A DNA stretch of 64,000 nucleotides from Acidobacteriota bacterium. Its GTDB lineage: Bacteria; Acidobacteriota; Vicinamibacteria; Vicinamibacterales; UBA8438. Each line of letters opens with the position of its first letter. The stretch's first letter is position 1. The stretch lies in NCBI GenBank assembly GCA_021296515.1, contig JAGWAH010000004.1, positions 1 to 64,000 of the forward strand, given 5' to 3'. The notes beneath the pieces are model-generated. The model was given only the letters and a program-made list of their open reading frames with translations. It was not told the DNA's origin and did no database searches. Shown piece after piece: positions 7,979 to 17,971 of this stretch. A program made the translations under genes and the position numbers.

Positions 7979-9298
7979 TCAGCGCCAGGGCATCAGCCCT
8001 TCGATCCACTGGATGCGCGTCAAGTCGTTGTAGATCACCGTGACCATCAACATCATCAGGACGACGAAGCCGGCGAGCAGCATGCGCTCCTTGACACGCA
8101 TGCTGAAGTCGCGCCGCGCCACGCCCTCCATGCCCATGATGAAGATGTGGCCCCCGTCGAGGACCGGGATCGGCAGCAGGTTCAGGATGCCGAGGTTGAG
8201 CGAGATCATGGCCATCAGACTGAAGAGCTGCACCCAACCCACCTGGGCGGCGCTGCCGGACAGTTGGGCGATGCCGACCGGACCGACGAGCTGCCGCGGC
8301 GAGGTCTCCGCGGTCAGCAGCCCCCAGAGAGTCTGGAAGATCAATCCGGACCACTCGTAGTTCCGCTCCAGACTCATTCCGAACGCCTCGATGAAGCCCG
8401 GCTCGACGATCCGCGTTTCGAACGGCGCGACCGTCATGCCGGTCAGTCCGATGTCGCCGCGCAACGCCGGCGTGACGCGAACTTCGAGAGGCTCGCCGGC
8501 ACGACGAACGGTGAGGGTCAATGGAACGTCGGGACTGGCGTTGATGCGCGCGATCAGCTCGGCATGGTCGACGCTCTCGCCGTCCACCGCTTCGATGACG
8601 TCGCGCGCCCGGAGCCCGGCCCGGTCCGCCGGCTCGTTCGGCATGACCTGCACGACCTGCGGGTGCACCGCCGGCCCGATGCCGAGATCGCCCATCTCGA
8701 AGCTGGTCTGGGCGTCCGGGGTCACCTGCAGGGTCCGCTCCCGCCCCTCCACACCCCGCACCACGATGGGGATCTCCCGCTCCGCGCGGGGCAGAACCTC
8801 CATGAACAGGGCGTTCCAGGTGTCGACCGCGCGGCCCGCGACGCTCACGATCCGCTCGCCGGAGGCGATACCGGCGCGCGCGGCGGGAGAATCCTCCACC
8901 ACGCGTCCGACAACGGGCGGCTCCACTTCGTACGCGGGCTCCTCGGCCCCCTGATAGAGCACGAGCCACATGACGAGCACGGCGAGGACGAGATTCATCG
9001 CCGGCCCCATGATGAGCACCAGGAAGCGCTCCCACTTGGTCTTCGACATGAACTCGTCGGGGGCGCCGCTGCGGTTCTCCTCCCCGTGCTCGCCGGCCAT
9101 CTTCACGTAGCCGCCGAGGGGTATCGCGCTGACGCAGTACTCGGTGTCTCCGCGCGTGGCCTTGAGGATCTTCGGCCCGAACCCGAGCGAGAACGTCAGG
9201 ACCCGGACGCCGAGCCGGCGGGCCATCAGAAAGTGCCCCAGCTCGTGCACGAAGACGAGCACGCCGAGAACGAAAAGGAAGGCAAGCAGGGTGGTCAA
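7979..9298 (-). CDS. rseP: RIP site-2 zinc metalloprotease RseP
   Basis: A 439-residue intramembrane protease that cleaves membrane-bound anti-sigma factors or signal-peptide remnants. The zinc site HELGH is at 18-22 in the first transmembrane helix; the third ligand region NLLPIPVLDGG is at 373-383. Two PDZ-like domains occupy the periplasmic part (about 120-300), with GIASGERIVSVAGR and GLRARDVIEAVDG as carboxylate-binding loops. It is the last gene of the truA-uppS-cdsA-dxr-rseP run, an order kept in many bacteria. There are 36 bases between dxr and rseP. The anti-sigma target is not in the window. Confidence 0.95.
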   Translation of the reverse strand: MTTLLAFLFVLGVLVFVHELGHFLMARRLGVRVLTFSLGFGPKILKATRGDTEYCVSAIPLGGYVKMAGEHGEENRSGAPDEFMSKTKWERFLVLIMGPAMNLVLAVLVMWLVLYQGAEEPAYEVEPPVVGRVVEDSPAARAGIASGERIVSVAGRAVDTWNALFMEVLPRAEREIPIVVRGVEGRERTLQVTPDAQTSFEMGDLGIGPAVHPQVVQVMPNEPADRAGLRARDVIEAVDGESVDHAELIARINASPDVPLTLTVRRAGEPLEVRVTPALRGDIGLTGMTVAPFETRIVEPGFIEAFGMSLERNYEWSGLIFQTLWGLLTAETSPRQLVGPVGIAQLSGSAAQVGWVQLFSLMAMISLNLGILNLLPIPVLDGGHIFIMGMEGVARRDFSMRVKERMLLAGFVVLMMLMVTVIYNDLTRIQWIEGLMPWR

Positions 9299-9334
9299 GG
9301 TTCGGTCACCCGATCTGTACGCGTTTCTACGATT

Positions 9335-10498
9335 CTACCCGCCAGCGACCGACGACGAAAAGCGCCGCGCCCAGGCGTCCAGCTCGCGAACCTCGGCCAA
9401 CGCCGACGGCTCGGTCGGCGCGCGCCCCGCCGCGGCGTCGAGAGTGGTCTCGATCACGTGCGGAATGGCGGTGAACGGGAGCCGGCGCTCGAGGAACGCC
9501 GCCACCGCCACCTCGTTCGCCGCGTTGAGAACGGCCGGAAGCGACGTCCCGGCACGCAGCGCGTGGTAGGCCAGCCCGAGACACGGAAAGCGGTCGGTGT
9601 CGGGAGGCTGGAAGTCGAGAGGTCCGCAAGCGGCCAGATCGAGCGCGGGCAGCGGCGCAGGCCAGCGCTCCGGGTGCGAAAAAGCGTACTGGATGGGCAG
9701 ACGCATGTCGGTGACGCCGAGCTGCGCGATCACCGATCCGTCGCGGAGCTCCACCAGCGAATGCACGACCGATTGCGGATGGACCACGACGTCGATGCGA
9801 TCGGGCGGCGCGTCGAAGAGCCAGCGGGCCTCGATCACCTCGAGCCCCTTGTTCATCAGCGTCGCGGAGTCGATCGTGATCTTCGGTCCCATCGACCACG
9901 TCGGATGGCGCAGGGCGTCCTCGGGCGTCACCGCCGCCAGATCCGCGGCGGATCGGTCCCGGAACGGGCCGCCCGACGCGGTCAGGATGTAGCGGACCAC
10001 GTCGTCCGGCGCGCGCCCGTCGACGCACTGGTGAATCGCGTTGTGCTCGCTGTCGACCGGGAGAATCGCCACGCCCCGGCGCCGGGCCGCCTCGACCATG
10101 AGCCGGCCAGCCATCACCAGCACTTCCTTGTTGGCCAGGGCCACCGTCTTGCCCGCCTCGATGGCGGCCAGCGTGGCGCCGAGCGCCGCGGTCCCGGACG
10201 AAGCACAGAGCACGAGATCCGCACGCGGATGCGTGGCGACCCGCACGAGCCCGTCCTCGCCGCTCCCGGCGGCGGCGGCGTCGGACAGCGCTCCGGACGC
10301 CCGCAGCCGTTCCAGCGCCTCGCCGTCGGCCAGGGCCACCACAGCGGGCCGCAGGCCGGCGACCTGCTCGGCGAACCGCTCCACGTTCCGCCCGGCAGCC
10401 AGGCCGACGACCTCGAGACGCGCGGGATGCGCCGCGACGACCGAGAGCGCACTGCGGCCGATGGAGCCGGTCGAGCCGAGGATCGCGATCCGCTTCAC
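9335..10498 (-). CDS. dxr: 1-deoxy-D-xylulose 5-phosphate reductoisomerase
   Basis: It makes MEP from DXP with NADPH, the committed step of the non-mevalonate pathway (387 residues). The N-terminal Rossmann motif ILGSTGSIG is at 6-14; metal/substrate residues lie in LPVDSEHNAIHQ and ASGGPFRD; MGPKITIDSATLMNKG is the family signature. The GTG start at 10498 overlaps the cdsA stop as GTGA, showing translational coupling. The companion enzyme ispG is at 3.8-5.1 kb. Confidence 0.96.
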   Translation of the reverse strand: MKRIAILGSTGSIGRSALSVVAAHPARLEVVGLAAGRNVERFAEQVAGLRPAVVALADGEALERLRASGALSDAAAAGSGEDGLVRVATHPRADLVLCASSGTAALGATLAAIEAGKTVALANKEVLVMAGRLMVEAARRRGVAILPVDSEHNAIHQCVDGRAPDDVVRYILTASGGPFRDRSAADLAAVTPEDALRHPTWSMGPKITIDSATLMNKGLEVIEARWLFDAPPDRIDVVVHPQSVVHSLVELRDGSVIAQLGVTDMRLPIQYAFSHPERWPAPLPALDLAACGPLDFQPPDTDRFPCLGLAYHALRAGTSLPAVLNAANEVAVAAFLERRLPFTAIPHVIETTLDAAAGRAPTEPSALAEVRELDAWARRFSSSVAGG

Positions 10499-11285
10499 GG
10501 CAGGCGCCCCTCCGCGAAGTTCACCACGGTGTAGTAAACCGGCGCGGCGAACAGCAGCGCATCTATGCGGTCGAGCACGCCGCCGTGCCCCGGAATGAGG
10601 GCCGAGGAGTCCTTGACCCCGGACGACCGCTTCAGGTGCGACTCGAACAGATCGCCGGCCATGCCCGCCGCCCCGAGGGTCATGCCGAGGACGACGCGGG
10701 CGGGAGCATCCAGGCCGGGCAACCACCACGCCCCGGCGCAGGCCAGCGTCAGCGCGGCGGCGACGAAGCCGCATACAGCCCCCTCGACCGTCTTGCCGGG
10801 GCTCACCGCGGGCGCGAGCCGTCTGCTTCCGAACCGGCGCCCGCCATAGTACTGCAACGTGTCGCTCGCGACGATCGTCGCAATCAGCAACAGCACGACT
10901 TCGCGGCCCGCTTCCACCAACAGCGCCGCGATCGCGCCGATGGGCAGCCCCAGATAGAGCAGGGGGAATGCCGCGGCCCCGGCGGCGGCCAGCGCTCCCT
11001 CGCGGCGGGTCTCGGCGAGCGCCGCCACCGCGATCAGCAGCCCGCCGGCCATTGCGACGATCACGAGCGCGCCGGGAGCCAGGACGACCGCCCCCGCAGT
11101 CGCGAGCGTCGCCACGCCGCTGGGGACCGTGGGAAACGGCGTCCCCGCGGACCGCGCCAGGCCGACGTACTCCACGAACGCGAGCAGCAGCACGCAGCCG
11201 GCCAGCACGACCGCGGCGGCCGGCGGAAGGAACCAGATGCCGCCCACGACGAGGGCGCCCAGCGCGACGCCGCTGAGAACTCTGG

Positions 11286-11289
<4 letters not shown>
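10495..11289 (-). CDS. cdsA: Phosphatidate cytidylyltransferase
   Basis: An integral membrane enzyme (264 residues, about seven or eight helices) that makes CDP-diacylglycerol from phosphatidate and CTP. The C-terminal signature is complete: SPGKTVEGAVCGF, then GDLFESHLKRSSGVKDSS and GHGGVLDRIDALLF, containing the acidic metal ligands. The GTG start at 11289 overlaps the uppS stop (GTGA), and its own stop overlaps the dxr start the same way. Upstream the N-terminus is hydrophobic from residue 8, so no longer start is needed. Confidence 0.95.
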
Positions 11290-12080
<791 letters not shown>

Positions 12081-12097
12081 TCTCTCCCTATGATAAA

Positions 12098-12865
12098 TCA
12101 GTAGTCGACGGCGACCAGGAACAGTCCGTGCGGCGGCGCCGTCGGCCCGGCGCGCTCCCGCGCCCGCGACGCCAGGATCGCTTGGACCTGTGTCGCCGGG
12201 ACGCGGCCGGATCCGACAGCAACGAGCGTGCCGACCATGATCCGTACCATGTGCCTGAGGAATCCGTCTCCGACGACCTCTATCGTCAATCCCGGCGCCG
12301 CAGCCGGCGGCGGCACACCGAAGACGACGTCTGCGGGCTCGACGGACACCGACCGTACGGTCCGTACCGACGATGCCACCTCCGTCCCCGCGGCCTGGAA
12401 CGCCGCGAAGTCGTGACGCCCTCCGAACGCCGCCGCGGCGGCACGCATGGCGTCGACGTCGAGCGCGTGCCTGAAGTGCCAAGCGTAGCGCCGGCCGAAC
12501 GGGCTCGCGACGGCCCCGGAGGCCAGATTGTACCGGTAGGTCTTGCGGCGCGCCGCGTAGCGCGCGTGGAAGTCGGCGGCCGCCACCTCGGCCCCGAGCA
12601 CGCGAATGTCGGGGGGGAGCTTCGCGTTGACCGCGCGGACGAGGGCGCACGTTTCGATCCCGTGCGCAAGCTGCACGCCGGCCACCTGCCCGAGAGCGTG
12701 CACGCCGGCGTCGGTACGTCCCGCACCGACGGCGATCACGACCCGCCCCTCGATCTCCGCGAGCGCCCGTTCCACCTCCCCCTGGATGGATCGTCCCCGC
12801 GCCTGGCGCTGCCAGCCTACGTAGTCGGTCCCGTCGTAGGCGAGAGTGAGCTTGATGGTGCGCAT
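12098..12865 (-). CDS. truA: tRNA pseudouridine(38-40) synthase
   Basis: It modifies uridines 38-40 in the anticodon arm of tRNAs. The length is 255 residues. The catalytic Asp52 lies in GAGRTDAGVHALGQ; RRKTYRYNL and FLRHMVRIMVGTLVAVG are conserved. The ATG at 12865 is supported by the canonical start MRTIKLTLAYDGT. A TATACT box lies at 12883-12888 on this strand, giving a very short leader. It heads the operon that continues into uppS, cdsA, dxr and rseP. Confidence 0.95.
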   Translation of the reverse strand: MRTIKLTLAYDGTDYVGWQRQARGRSIQGEVERALAEIEGRVVIAVGAGRTDAGVHALGQVAGVQLAHGIETCALVRAVNAKLPPDIRVLGAEVAAADFHARYAARRKTYRYNLASGAVASPFGRRYAWHFRHALDVDAMRAAAAAFGGRHDFAAFQAAGTEVASSVRTVRSVSVEPADVVFGVPPPAAAPGLTIEVVGDGFLRHMVRIMVGTLVAVGSGRVPATQVQAILASRARERAGPTAPPHGLFLVAVDY

Positions 12866-12882
12866 CGCTGGCGCGCGAGCAG

Positions 12883-12888
12883 AGTATA
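12883..12888 (-). promoter_or_regulatory. Putative -10 box of the truA-rseP operon
   Basis: TATACT read on the minus strand, 17 bases upstream of the truA ATG, so transcription would start roughly ten bases before the gene. No clear -35 hexamer is seen. The same hexamer precedes pyrK and the methyltransferase at 47422-48207. Confidence 0.4.
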
Positions 12889-12946
12889 CAGAGGCGCTTC
12901 GATGGCGGCGCCAGACCCGTCGCGAAGCTCTGTGTCACAGCGTTGC

Positions 12947-12967
12947 GTTCTGCGGCGCAGACTCCTA
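12947..12967. repeat. Half copy of the dispersed palindrome
   Basis: The run GTTCTGCGGCGCAGACTCC matches the loop and right arm of the repeat at 862, 1436 and 31341 with one change, but the left arm is not recognisable. It lies between the divergent truA and glycosyltransferase genes, 18 bases before the latter's start. Confidence 0.5.
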
Positions 12968-12984
12968 CACTCGGGCCTGTTCCG

Positions 12985-13749
12985 ATGCCCCGCCTCTCGG
13001 TGGTCGTGATTACGAGAAACGAAGCCGGCAACATTCGTGCCGCGCTCCGATCGGTCCGCTGGGCCGACGAGCTGGTGGTGGTCGATTCCGGGAGCACCGA
13101 CGACACCATGCGCATCGCGCGCGAGATCGCCGACCGCGTCACCGCGCACGAGTGGGCCGGCTACGGTGCGCAGAAGAACCATGCGACCGGGCTTGCAGCG
13201 CACGACTGGGTTCTGTCGCTCGACGCCGACGAACGCGTCTCGCCGTCTCTCGCGCGCGAGATTCAGGCGCTGCTGCGCCACGAGCCGGCTGCGCGCGGGT
13301 ACCGCATTCCGCGCGTGACGCGCTATCTCGGCCGGTGGATCCGTTCCACCGACTGGCATCCCGACCTCCAGTTGCGCCTCTACGACCGCCGCACCGCCCG
13401 CTGGAACGATCGGCTGGTGCACGAGTCGGTCGCCGTCGACGGTCTCGTGGACCGGTTGCAGGGAGAGCTGGAGCACCACGCGTACCGCGACGTCTCCCAC
13501 CACCTGCAGACCATCGACCACTACACCACGCTAGCGGCCCGCCAGATGCACCGCGACGGGCGCCGCGCCGGATGGGTGGATCTGGCCGCCCGCCCCCTCG
13601 CCGCATTCGTGCGCAACTACGTCGTCCGGCGCGGCGTGCGCGACGGCATGCACGGATTGATCATCTCGATCCTGAACGCCGGCTACGTGTTCCTCAAGTT
13701 CGTGAAGCTGTGGGAGCGTCAGCGCGGCGGCGGGAGCGATCGCGACTGA
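12985..13749 (+). CDS. Family 2 glycosyltransferase (WaaE/KdtX-like)
   Basis: A 254-residue GT-A fold enzyme that probably adds a sugar to the lipopolysaccharide core or a related glycolipid. N-terminal LSVVVITRNEAGNI binds the nucleotide, VVVDSGSTDDT is the first acidic motif, and YGAQKNHATGLAAHDWVLSL followed by DADERVS carries the DxD. The QKN motif and compact size match the KdtX/WaaE group. A long C-terminal hydrophobic/basic segment may sit on the inner face of the membrane. The start at 12985 is used; an earlier in-frame Met at 12943 would lie inside the palindrome remnant. It is followed by a second glycosyltransferase 29 bases on. Confidence 0.88.
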   Translation: MPRLSVVVITRNEAGNIRAALRSVRWADELVVVDSGSTDDTMRIAREIADRVTAHEWAGYGAQKNHATGLAAHDWVLSLDADERVSPSLAREIQALLRHEPAARGYRIPRVTRYLGRWIRSTDWHPDLQLRLYDRRTARWNDRLVHESVAVDGLVDRLQGELEHHAYRDVSHHLQTIDHYTTLAARQMHRDGRRAGWVDLAARPLAAFVRNYVVRRGVRDGMHGLIISILNAGYVFLKFVKLWERQRGGGSDRD

Positions 13750-13778
13750 CCGCCGGCGAACCGGAAACGCGACCAGCG

Positions 13779-14915
13779 ATGTTCTCCCTGCACGTCGACA
13801 CGGCCCGCACGTGGCGCGGCGGACAGCACCAGGCGCTGCTGACGGTGCGCGGCCTGCGCCGGCGAGGCGAGCGCGCCGCTCTGGCCGCCCAGCCGCGGGG
13901 CGAGCTGTTCCGGCGCGCGGCGGAGGGCGGCGATCTGCACGCACTCGCGCCGCGCGGGGATCTGGACCTCCACGCCGCCTGGAGACTCTCACGACTGGTC
14001 CGCGACCTCGCGCCGGACGTGATCCATGCCCACGACGCCCACGCGATCGCCGTCGCGGCACTCGCCCGGACGCTGGCGGGGCGGCGCGCGGTGCCGCCCC
14101 TGATCGCCTCCCGGCGCGTCGACTTCCACGTCCGCGGCAACGCCTTCTCCCGCTGGAAGTACCGCCAGGTGGACCGCTTCATCTGTGCGTCCTCCGCCAT
14201 CCGGGACATGCTGGCCGCCGACGGCGTGCCGGCAACGCGGACCACCCTGGTCCACGAGGGGATCGACATCGATCGGATCGAACGGGCGCCCCGCCTCGAT
14301 CTTCACCGCGAGTTCGATCTGCCTCCGGGCTGTCCGGTCGCGGGCAACGTCGCCGCCCTCGTGCCGCACAAGGGCCAGCGCCATCTGGTCGACGCCGCGG
14401 CGCAGCTCGTTCGCGAGATCCCCGACGCGCGGGTCCTGATCGTCGGCGCCGGGGAGCTCGCGGGCGCGCTGGCGCGTCAGATCCGGCGCCTGCGCCTGGA
14501 AGGCCGCGTGATTCTCACCGGGTTCCGGTCCGACGTGCCGTCCGTGCTGAAGGGACTCGATCTCTTCGTCATGAGCTCGGTCACCGAGGGACTCGGCACT
14601 TCCGTCCTGGACGCGATGGCGGCCGGCCTGGCCGTGGTCGGCACCCGCGCCGGAGGCATCCCCGAGAGTGTCGTGGAGGGCGAAACGGGACTGCTCGCGC
14701 CGCCGGGCGACGCCCCGGCGATGGCGCGGGCCATGGCCTGCCTGCTGCGCAACACCGTCGAGCGGCGGGCATTCGGTGCAGCCGGGCACCGGCGCGCCCG
14801 TGCCGCGTTCAGCGCGGAGCGGATGGTCGGCGAGACCGCGGCGGTCTACGCCGCGGTGGCGGAGGTCAGCGCGCCGGCCACGCCAGCGCCGCCGCGCCGG
14901 GCACCGTCTCGTTGA
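13779..14915 (+). CDS. Family 4 (GT-B) glycosyltransferase
   Basis: A 378-residue retaining glycosyltransferase with an N-terminal acceptor domain (HVDTARTWRGGQHQ, glycine loop) and a C-terminal nucleotide-sugar domain. VAALVPHKGQRHLVDAA and GRVILTGFRSDV are typical, and the E-x7-E donor motif lies in SSVTEGLGTSVLDAMAAG. With the adjacent GT2 it likely works on lipopolysaccharide or another surface glycan (context inference). The 3' end overlaps the convergent pyrC gene by 50 bases, an unusually long tail-to-tail overlap. The extreme C-terminus ([13 protein letters not shown]) is Pro/Ala/Arg-rich and probably unstructured. Confidence 0.88.
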   Translation: MFSLHVDTARTWRGGQHQALLTVRGLRRRGERAALAAQPRGELFRRAAEGGDLHALAPRGDLDLHAAWRLSRLVRDLAPDVIHAHDAHAIAVAALARTLAGRRAVPPLIASRRVDFHVRGNAFSRWKYRQVDRFICASSAIRDMLAADGVPATRTTLVHEGIDIDRIERAPRLDLHREFDLPPGCPVAGNVAALVPHKGQRHLVDAAAQLVREIPDARVLIVGAGELAGALARQIRRLRLEGRVILTGFRSDVPSVLKGLDLFVMSSVTEGLGTSVLDAMAAGLAVVGTRAGGIPESVVEGETGLLAPPGDAPAMARAMACLLRNTVERRAFGAAGHRRARAAFSAERMVGETAAVYAAVAEVSAPATPAPPRRAPSR

Positions 14916-16194
14916 TGTAGACGACGCGCCCCCCGACGACGGTGGCGGCCACCGCGCCACGCAGCCGCCAGCCGTCGAAGGGCGTGTTGCGCGCCCTCGA
15001 ACGGAACCGGTCGGCGGCCACCTCCACCTCGGTGTCCGGCGCGAGGATCGTGATGTCGGCGGCTGCTCCAGGCTTCAGCGTCCCGCCCTCGACTCCCAGG
15101 ATCCGCGCCGGGTTCGGGGCGTAGAGCTCGACGAGCCGGCGCATGGAGAGCACGTCGCGATGGACGAGTCGATCCAGCGAAAGCGACACCGCCGTCTCCA
15201 GGCCGATGATGCCGAACGGCGCCCGGTCGAACTCCACCGCCTTCTCGTCGGCGTGATGGGGCGCGTGGTCGGTGGCGATGGCGTCGATGCTGCCGTCCGC
15301 GAGCCCTTCCAGCATCGCGTCGCGGTCCGCAGCGGCGCGCAAGGGCGGGTTCATCTTGAAGTTGGTGTCGTAGCGCAGGTCCTCGTCGGTCAGGATGAAA
15401 TGGTGCGGGGTCACCTCGCACGTCACCGCTATGCCGCGCTCCTTGCCGGAGCGCACGGCGCGCAGCGACTCCCCCGCGCTCATGTGCGCCACGTGGACGG
15501 CCCCGCCGGTCAGCCCGCTCAGGCTGACGTCCCGCTCGACCATGATCGATTCGGTCTCTCCGGGCTGGCCGCGCAGACCGAGGGCGGTCGCGCGATAACC
15601 CTCGTGCACGACGCAGCCGGCCGCCAGCGAAGGCTCCTCGCAGTGGTTGATGACCGGCATCCCGAACATCGACACGTACTCGAGAGCCCGCCGCATGAGG
15701 AGCGCGTCGGCAACCGGATGACCATCGTCGGAGATCCCGACGCAGCCGGCCTCGCGGAGAGCCCGGATCTCGGTCATCCGCTCCCCCTGCGAGCCCACCG
15801 ACACCGCGCCGATCGGATAGACCCTGGCGAGCTCGGCGTCGGCCGCCTTGCGGACGATCTCCTCGGTGACGCCGACATGGTCGTTGACCGGATCGGTGTT
15901 CGGCATGCAGGCGGCCGCCGTGAACCCCCCCGCCACCGCGGAGGCCACGCCGCTCGCGATCGTCTCCTTGTGCTCCTGCCCCGGCTCCCGGAAATGGACG
16001 TGCATGTCGATGAAGCCGGGACAGACGACGAATCCGGGCGGCACCTCCACCGGCGCGGCGCCGTCGAGCGGGAGATCGGCGCCGACCGCCGCCACCCGTC
16101 CCCGCTCGTCTATGCGCACGTCCACCACACCGTTGATTCCCTGCGCCGGGTCGACGACCTGCCCGCCCTTGAGAACGACCGCCTGCATCGTCAT
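14866..16194 (-). CDS. pyrC: Dihydroorotase
   Basis: A zinc amidohydrolase of 442 residues (type I/III, long form) that cyclises carbamoyl aspartate to dihydroorotate. Metal ligands include H65 and H67 in DMHVHFRE, further histidines in INHCEE and VAHMS, and the Asp of IATDHAPHH. The long length and [10 protein letters not shown] signature distinguish it from the short E. coli-type enzyme. The ATG overlaps the pyrB stop (ATGA). It is the last gene of the pyrR-pyrB-pyrC unit. Confidence 0.95.
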   Translation of the reverse strand: MTMQAVVLKGGQVVDPAQGINGVVDVRIDERGRVAAVGADLPLDGAAPVEVPPGFVVCPGFIDMHVHFREPGQEHKETIASGVASAVAGGFTAAACMPNTDPVNDHVGVTEEIVRKAADAELARVYPIGAVSVGSQGERMTEIRALREAGCVGISDDGHPVADALLMRRALEYVSMFGMPVINHCEEPSLAAGCVVHEGYRATALGLRGQPGETESIMVERDVSLSGLTGGAVHVAHMSAGESLRAVRSGKERGIAVTCEVTPHHFILTDEDLRYDTNFKMNPPLRAAADRDAMLEGLADGSIDAIATDHAPHHADEKAVEFDRAPFGIIGLETAVSLSLDRLVHRDVLSMRRLVELYAPNPARILGVEGGTLKPGAAADITILAPDTEVEVAADRFRSRARNTPFDGWRLRGAVAATVVGGRVVYINETVPGAAALAWPAR

Positions 16195-17186
16195 TCCGCT
16201 CCCTCGTTCGCATCGAATCCGGCCAGCAGATAGAGCACCGCCATCCGCACCGCGACGCCGTTCGCCACCTGCTCGAGAATGACCGACACCGGACCGTCCG
16301 CCACGTCGGAGGCGATCTCGACGCCGCGGTTCATGGGCCCCGGATGCATCACGATGACGTCGGGCCTGGCGCGCCGGAGCCGTTCCGCGGTCAGCCCGAA
16401 GGTGGCGAAGTACTCGCGGCGCGAAGGGAAGAAGTGGCCCTGCATCCGTTCCGCCTGCACGCGCAGCAACATCACCACGTCCGCGTCCTCCAGCGCCCGG
16501 TCGAGCGACGTGGTCGCCCGCACGCCGAAGCGCTCGACGCCGGGCAGCATCAGCGTCCGCGGGCCGCAGATCCAGACGTCGGCTCCGAGAGCGGACAGCA
16601 GCAGCATGTTCGACCGCAGCACCCGGCTGTGCAGGAGGTCGCCGACGATGGCGACCTTGAGTCCCTCGAAGCGGGTCTTGTGCTCGCGGATCGTGAACGC
16701 GTCGAGCAGCGCCTGGGTGGGATGCTCGTGCATGCCGTCGCCCGCGTTGATGACCCGCGCGTCGCACGCGCCGGCCAGCAGGTGGCATGCGCCGGACGCG
16801 GCATGCCGCAGGACGACCATGTCCGGTGCCATCGCCTCGAGCGTCCGTGCCGTATCGACCAGTGTCTCCCCTTTCAGCAGGCTGGACGTACCGCCCGCGA
16901 TGTTGAGGGTGTCGGCACTCAGCCGCTTCTCGGCGATCTCGAAGGAGGTGCGTGTCCGCGTGCTCGGCTCCAGGAACAGGTTCACGACGGTGGCGCCCCG
17001 CAACGTCGGCACCTTCTTGATGCGGCGGGCGCCGACCTCCTTCATCGCTTCGGCCGAGTCGAGGATGAGCAGGATCTCCTCCCGGCTCAGGTCGCCGGCG
17101 CTCAGCAGATGCTTCGACCGCAGTCTAGCCGCCGGCTGCACCTGCCCGCCCGCCGCGGGCTGACGCGCGTCTCGAGCAACGTTCAT
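16191..17186 (-). CDS. pyrB: Aspartate carbamoyltransferase catalytic chain
   Basis: It condenses carbamoyl phosphate with aspartate, the first committed step of pyrimidine synthesis (331 residues). The carbamoyl-phosphate site [11 protein letters not shown] is at 73-83, [11 protein letters not shown] the second signature and [10 protein letters not shown] the aspartate loop. No pyrI regulatory-chain gene is nearby, so control is probably at the RNA level through PyrR. Both ends overlap neighbours by ATGA junctions, binding the three genes into one translationally coupled unit. An N-terminal 20-residue Ala/Gln-rich extension precedes the first conserved helix. Confidence 0.95.
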   Translation of the reverse strand: MNVARDARQPAAGGQVQPAARLRSKHLLSAGDLSREEILLILDSAEAMKEVGARRIKKVPTLRGATVVNLFLEPSTRTRTSFEIAEKRLSADTLNIAGGTSSLLKGETLVDTARTLEAMAPDMVVLRHAASGACHLLAGACDARVINAGDGMHEHPTQALLDAFTIREHKTRFEGLKVAIVGDLLHSRVLRSNMLLLSALGADVWICGPRTLMLPGVERFGVRATTSLDRALEDADVVMLLRVQAERMQGHFFPSRREYFATFGLTAERLRRARPDVIVMHPGPMNRGVEIASDVADGPVSVILEQVANGVAVRMAVLYLLAGFDANEGAE

Positions 17187-17761
17187 GGCGCGGCTTCCCC
17201 GGCCGCCGGCGCGTGTCCCCCGTGCTCGCCGATCTCGCCAATCACCACCTCGTCGACACCGTCCAGTTCGCTCACCTTCACCTGCACGCTCTGCCGGGCG
17301 GAGGTCGGGACGTTCTTTCCCACGTAGTCGGCCTTGATCGGCAACTCCCGGTGCCCCCGATCGACCACCACCACGAGCTGTATGCTCCGCGGGCGCCCGA
17401 AGTCGATGAGCGCGTCGAGGGCCGCGCGCGTCGTGCGGCCCGTATACAGCACGTCGTCGACGAGCAGGATGCGCCGGTCGTCGATGGAGAAGGGAATCTC
17501 GGTGCTGCGCAGCACGGGCTGCGGCCCTACCGCGTGCCACATCAGATCGTCGCGGTACAGCGTGATGTCGAGCGCGCCGGTCGGCACCTCGCGGCCGGAT
17601 ATCTCCAGCAGGCTGCGCGCCAGCCGCTGTGCGATGGGGACTCCGCGGCGTCGGATACCGACGAGAGCGATGTCACCGACGCGGCGGTTGCGCTCGACGA
17701 TCTCGTGCGCGATGCGCAGCAGAGCGCGGCGAATCCCGCCTTCGTCCATCACCAGCGGCAT
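17183..17761 (-). CDS. pyrR: PyrR bifunctional pyr regulator / uracil phosphoribosyltransferase
   Basis: A 192-residue type I phosphoribosyltransferase that binds pyr mRNA in the presence of UMP and can make UMP from uracil and PRPP. The PRPP loop [18 protein letters not shown] is diagnostic, and [15 protein letters not shown] plus the dimer region RDDLMW match the family. The start at 17761 ([10 protein letters not shown]) fits the family; upstream in-frame codons to 17902 are leader sequence. The leader contains a near match to the PyrR RNA-binding loop. It heads the pyrR-pyrB-pyrC unit. Confidence 0.93.
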   Translation of the reverse strand: MPLVMDEGGIRRALLRIAHEIVERNRRVGDIALVGIRRRGVPIAQRLARSLLEISGREVPTGALDITLYRDDLMWHAVGPQPVLRSTEIPFSIDDRRILLVDDVLYTGRTTRAALDALIDFGRPRSIQLVVVVDRGHRELPIKADYVGKNVPTSARQSVQVKVSELDGVDEVVIGEIGEHGGHAPAAGEAAP

Positions 17762-17971
17762 GGGATCGACCTCCGGACGCCGGACGAGCAGCAGGAAACA
17801 AGGAAGGACCGGCGCGTGGGATCTGCGATTGACACCTCTTTGCGACCTCACCGGGACGCGCTTAAAGAGTCGGCAGGATCGTAGCCCGGTCGTGCCGCTC
17901 ACGCAAGATCGGGCCCCGTGGGCGCGGCACGTCCGGCTCGGGGTTCCGGCACGCTCGGGTATACTCGGCCG
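17762..17971. promoter_or_regulatory. Divergent pyrR/pyrK control region with possible PyrR loop
   Basis: A 210-base region between divergent pyrimidine units. On the minus strand, positions 17846-17857 read GTCCCGGTGAGG, near the PyrR-binding consensus ARUCCNGNGAGGYU but with one extra base between UCC and GAGG. On the plus strand TTGACA is at 17829-17834 without a convincing -10 partner. TATACT at 17960-17965 lies six bases before the pyrK GTG. Confidence 0.4.

Noticed and set aside
8147-10534. 795-codon plus-strand frame opposite rseP/dxr
   Set aside because: Antisense to two well-supported genes, His/Arg/Gly/Asp-rich shadow composition.
12081-13142. Minus-strand open frame upstream of uppS
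   Set aside because: Overlaps truA in another frame and has no conserved motifs; the real uppS start at 12080 has a strong ribosome site.
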